Positions 62,236 through 64,000 of a DNA stretch of 64,000 bases are shown here, one piece after another; positions within the stretch are counted from its first letter, which is position 1, and the number at the start of each line of letters is the position of its first letter. The DNA comes from Zoogloea sp041911615 (lineage in GTDB: Bacteria; Pseudomonadota; Gammaproteobacteria; Burkholderiales; Rhodocyclaceae). The stretch covers positions 1-64,000 of the forward strand of contig NZ_JAYROR010000002.1 in NCBI RefSeq assembly GCF_041911615.1, given 5' to 3'. The translations under genes and the position numbers were made by a program. Under the pieces are notes generated by a model. It was not told the DNA's origin. It did no database searches and saw nothing but the letters and a program-made list of their open reading frames with translations.

Positions 62236-62850
62236 ATGCGCGCCATCGCCCTCCTCCGCACCGCGCTGATCGGCCTGCTGCTCGTCACGCCTTCGGTTTT
62301 TGCCGGAACGGTGCTGGTGTGGGGCGACAGCCTCTCTGCAGGCTATGGCCTGCGTCCCCACCAGGCCTGGCCGGCGCTGCTCGAAAAACGCATCGCCGAT
62401 GCCAAGCTTCCCCACAAGGTGGTCAATGCCAGCATCAGCGGCGAGACCACCGCGGGAGGACGGGCCCGTCTGCCCGCCGCCCTGCAGCTTCACCACCCGA
62501 GCCTCGTCATCATCGAGCTTGGCGCCAACGATGGCCTGCGCGGTCTGCCGGTGCCAGCGATGAACGACAACCTCCAGGCCATGATCGACGCCAGCCGCGA
62601 GGCCGGCGCCAAGGTGCTCCTCGTTGGCATGCGGATGCCGCCCAACTATGGCCCCGACTACACCCGGCGCTTCGAGAAGACTTACCGCGATCTCGCACGT
62701 GCCAACAAGCTACGCCTCGTGCCTTTCATGATGGAAGGCTTCGCCGACAAGCGCAGCTACTTCCAGGCCGACGGCATCCATCCTATCGCGGATGCCCAGC
62801 CGCTGATCCTCGACTCGATCTGGCGCGAACTCAAACCGCTGCTGCGCTGA
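62236..62850 (+). CDS. tesA: SGNH-hydrolase, TesA-like acyl-CoA thioesterase/lysophospholipase/arylesterase
   Basis: This 204-residue secreted hydrolase has a signal peptide (cleavage near residue 23, SVFA), the nucleophile S32 in VWGDSLSAGYGL, ELGANDGLRGLPV and the C-terminal catalytic DGIHP. These are the SGNH blocks I, III and V. It acts in the periplasm on acyl esters or thioesters, with substrate unresolved. It follows suhB by 5 bp. Confidence 0.9.
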   Translation: MRAIALLRTALIGLLLVTPSVFAGTVLVWGDSLSAGYGLRPHQAWPALLEKRIADAKLPHKVVNASISGETTAGGRARLPAALQLHHPSLVIIELGANDGLRGLPVPAMNDNLQAMIDASREAGAKVLLVGMRMPPNYGPDYTRRFEKTYRDLARANKLRLVPFMMEGFADKRSYFQADGIHPIADAQPLILDSIWRELKPLLR

Positions 62851-62870
62851 CCCGCCGCTCACGCGCGACG

Positions 62871-63428
62871 TCAGTTCGCGAGCGGAAGCCGCAAGGACGG
62901 GTTATGCCCCTTGACTGCGCAGATGCGCTGGATCACGGCCGGCTTCGGATCGGACACCTCGCCCTGCTCGTAGGCCAGCACGGTGCACGCATCGGCCACC
63001 CGCTCGAACAGCTCGTGCGAACGCAGCAGAAAATCCGGATTACTCGGCTTGCCGAAACGTTCATTTCCGACCATGAAGGTCTCGTAGATCAACACACCCC
63101 CGTGATTGAGCGCGGTCAGTAACAGGGGCAGGCGGGGTCGAAAGAGATAATTGGTCACGACGATCGCATCGAAGTGGCGCCCCGCATAAGGCCACGCCCC
63201 CTCCTCCAGATCGGCTTCACGAGTGGACAGATGCGGCACGCCGACCAGCAGCTCGAGCGCGACCGCATCCCGATCCACCGCCTCGACACGGAAGCCACGG
63301 CTTGCCAGCCAGCGGGCATGACGGCCACTTCCGCACGCAAAATCCAGCACTTCGCCGCCAGCAGCGATCAGCGGAGCAAAACGGGTCACCCACGGCGAGG
63401 GGGTCAAGGAACCAGTGTGGCGCAGCAT
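62871..63428 (-). CDS. Small SAM-dependent methyltransferase
   Basis: This 185-residue class I methyltransferase has motif I EVLDFACGSGRHARWLASRG, an acidic residue in VEAVDRD and a catalytic-like region AIVVTNYLFRPRL. It resembles the TehB/UbiE-like small methyltransferases, but the substrate is unknown. I take ATG 63428 (GGGAGG ten bases upstream); a TTG two codons earlier is possible. It is convergent with tesA and lies downstream of pnp. Confidence 0.85.
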   Translation of the reverse strand: MLRHTGSLTPSPWVTRFAPLIAAGGEVLDFACGSGRHARWLASRGFRVEAVDRDAVALELLVGVPHLSTREADLEEGAWPYAGRHFDAIVVTNYLFRPRLPLLLTALNHGGVLIYETFMVGNERFGKPSNPDFLLRSHELFERVADACTVLAYEQGEVSDPKPAVIQRICAVKGHNPSLRLPLAN

Positions 63429-63531
63429 GGGCAATCGACCTCCCGGATCGAAATTCGTTTGTCACCATTCTGTCAGATGAACGGCCGTCGCGGCAGTTCC
63501 CGCTCATCTCTTCACAAACCGTCGCCCAAAA

Positions 63532-63561
63532 CAAAATCGGGCGCCGCAGCGCCCGATTTTG
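63532..63561 (-). terminator. Terminator downstream of pnp
   Basis: Perfect 13-bp arms CAAAATCGGGCGC (63532-63544) and GCGCCCGATTTTG (63549-63561) enclose a 4-base loop, 18 bp after the pnp stop. Read leftward the stem is followed by TTTTG, giving a U-rich end. Confidence 0.85.
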
Positions 63562-63579
63562 CAAACGATCGAGTCGAGA

Positions 63580-64000
63580 TTACTCGGCCTTTTCGTTCAG
63601 CAGCGCCTTCATCGACAGACGCACACGACCCTTCTCGTCGGTCTCGAGCACCTTGACGCGCACGACCTGACCTTCCTTGAGGTAGTCGGACACGGCATTG
63701 ACGCGCTCGTTGGCGATCTGGGAAACGTGCAGCAGGCCATCGCGACCCGGCAGGATGTTGATGATCGCGCCGAAATCGAGAATGCGAACGACCGGGCCTT
63801 CGTAGACCTTGCCCACTTCCACCTCAGCGGTAATCTCCTCGATGCGCTTCTTGGCAACCTGAGCACCCTCGGCGCTGACGGACGAGATCGTCACGTTGCC
63901 GTCGTCGGTGATCTCGATGATGGTGCCGGTTTCCTCCTGCAGGCCACGGATCACCGCACCGCCCTTGCCGATCACGTCGCGAATCTTCTCGGGGTTGATC
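63580..64000 (-). CDS. pnp: Polyribonucleotide nucleotidyltransferase, C-terminal part (runs off the right edge)
   Basis: The last 140 residues of PNPase are present: the KH domain (INPEKIRDVIGKGGAVIRGL, EITDDGNVTIS) and the S1 RNA-binding domain (VGKVYEGPVVRILDFGAIINI, GLLHVSQIANERV). The enzyme degrades RNA 3' to 5' by phosphorolysis in the degradosome. The catalytic core lies outside the window. The gene ends in ALLNEKAE and is followed by a clear terminator. Confidence 0.96.
   Translation of the reverse strand, partial: INPEKIRDVIGKGGAVIRGLQEETGTIIEITDDGNVTISSVSAEGAQVAKKRIEEITAEVEVGKVYEGPVVRILDFGAIINILPGRDGLLHVSQIANERVNAVSDYLKEGQVVRVKVLETDEKGRVRLSMKALLNEKAE

Overview
The window looks like a chromosomal, GC-rich core-genome segment of a betaproteobacterium, most likely of the order Rhodocyclales (Azoarcus/Thauera-like). 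This placement is an inference from gene order and protein character: iscR-iscS-iscU-iscA-hscB-hscA-fdx-iscX next to cysE-trmJ-suhB, the rpsB-tsf-pyrH-frr-uppS-cdsA-dxr-rseP-bamA-skp-lpxD-fabZ-lpxA-lpxB-rnhB string, and smc-zipA-ligA. It was not tested by a database search. Coding density is very high and many genes overlap by ATGA or TGATG. I saw no tRNA, rRNA, insertion sequence, prophage or CRISPR array.

Layout. 1-950: the 5' end of etfB (leftward) and a divergent TetR-type regulator. 925-7642 (leftward): ppx, then an Mla/MCE-type lipid transporter (STAS-permease fusion, ATPase, MCE protein, PqiC-like lipoprotein), an enoyl-CoA hydratase-like enzyme and a TatD-family hydrolase. 7643-9901: ppk, divergent from ppx, with a phased set of PHO-box-like half sites in front of it. 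10003-11334: an unusual lipoprotein with an FN3-like part and seven regular propeller-like repeats. 11420-16108: the biotin operon bioA-F-H-C-D. 16097-31465 (leftward): a long chain running from rpsB and tsf through nucleotide, isoprenoid, phospholipid, outer-membrane-assembly and lipid A genes to rnhB, a CopD-like membrane protein and a TrmH-family methyltransferase. 31782-35220: map and glnD. 35235-36512 (leftward): a peptide deformylase and a methylthioinosine phosphorylase-like enzyme. 36652-38466: typA, closed by a strong bidirectional terminator. 38555-46198 (leftward): smc, zipA-like, ligA, galU. 46471-51964: dapC, dapD, a PilU-like ATPase, dapE, prmB. 52103-52552: a stand-alone response regulator. 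52566-59658 (leftward): an extended isc operon with an extra cysteine desulfurase at its head and a glutathione peroxidase at its tail, driven from a promoter bearing two IscR-type sites. 59764-64000: cysE, trmJ, suhB, tesA, a small methyltransferase and the 3' end of pnp.

The region joins envelope building (uppS, cdsA, lpx genes, bamA, skp, rseP, Mla-like transporter), translation (rpsB, tsf, frr, map, def, prmB, typA), chromosome maintenance (smc, ligA, zipA), cofactor and Fe-S supply (bio, isc), lysine/peptidoglycan precursor synthesis (dapC, dapD, dapE) and phosphate storage (ppk, ppx). I found no strong candidate for an entirely new system. The most interesting points are the mirror-image IscR sites with the duplicated desulfurase, the phased PHO boxes before ppk, the seven-repeat lipoprotein, the histidine-rich PrmB leader, the STAS-fused Mla permease and the orphan response regulator. 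Several genes start at TTG or GTG (etfB, bioF, tatD-like, bioC, skp, dapC, gpx).
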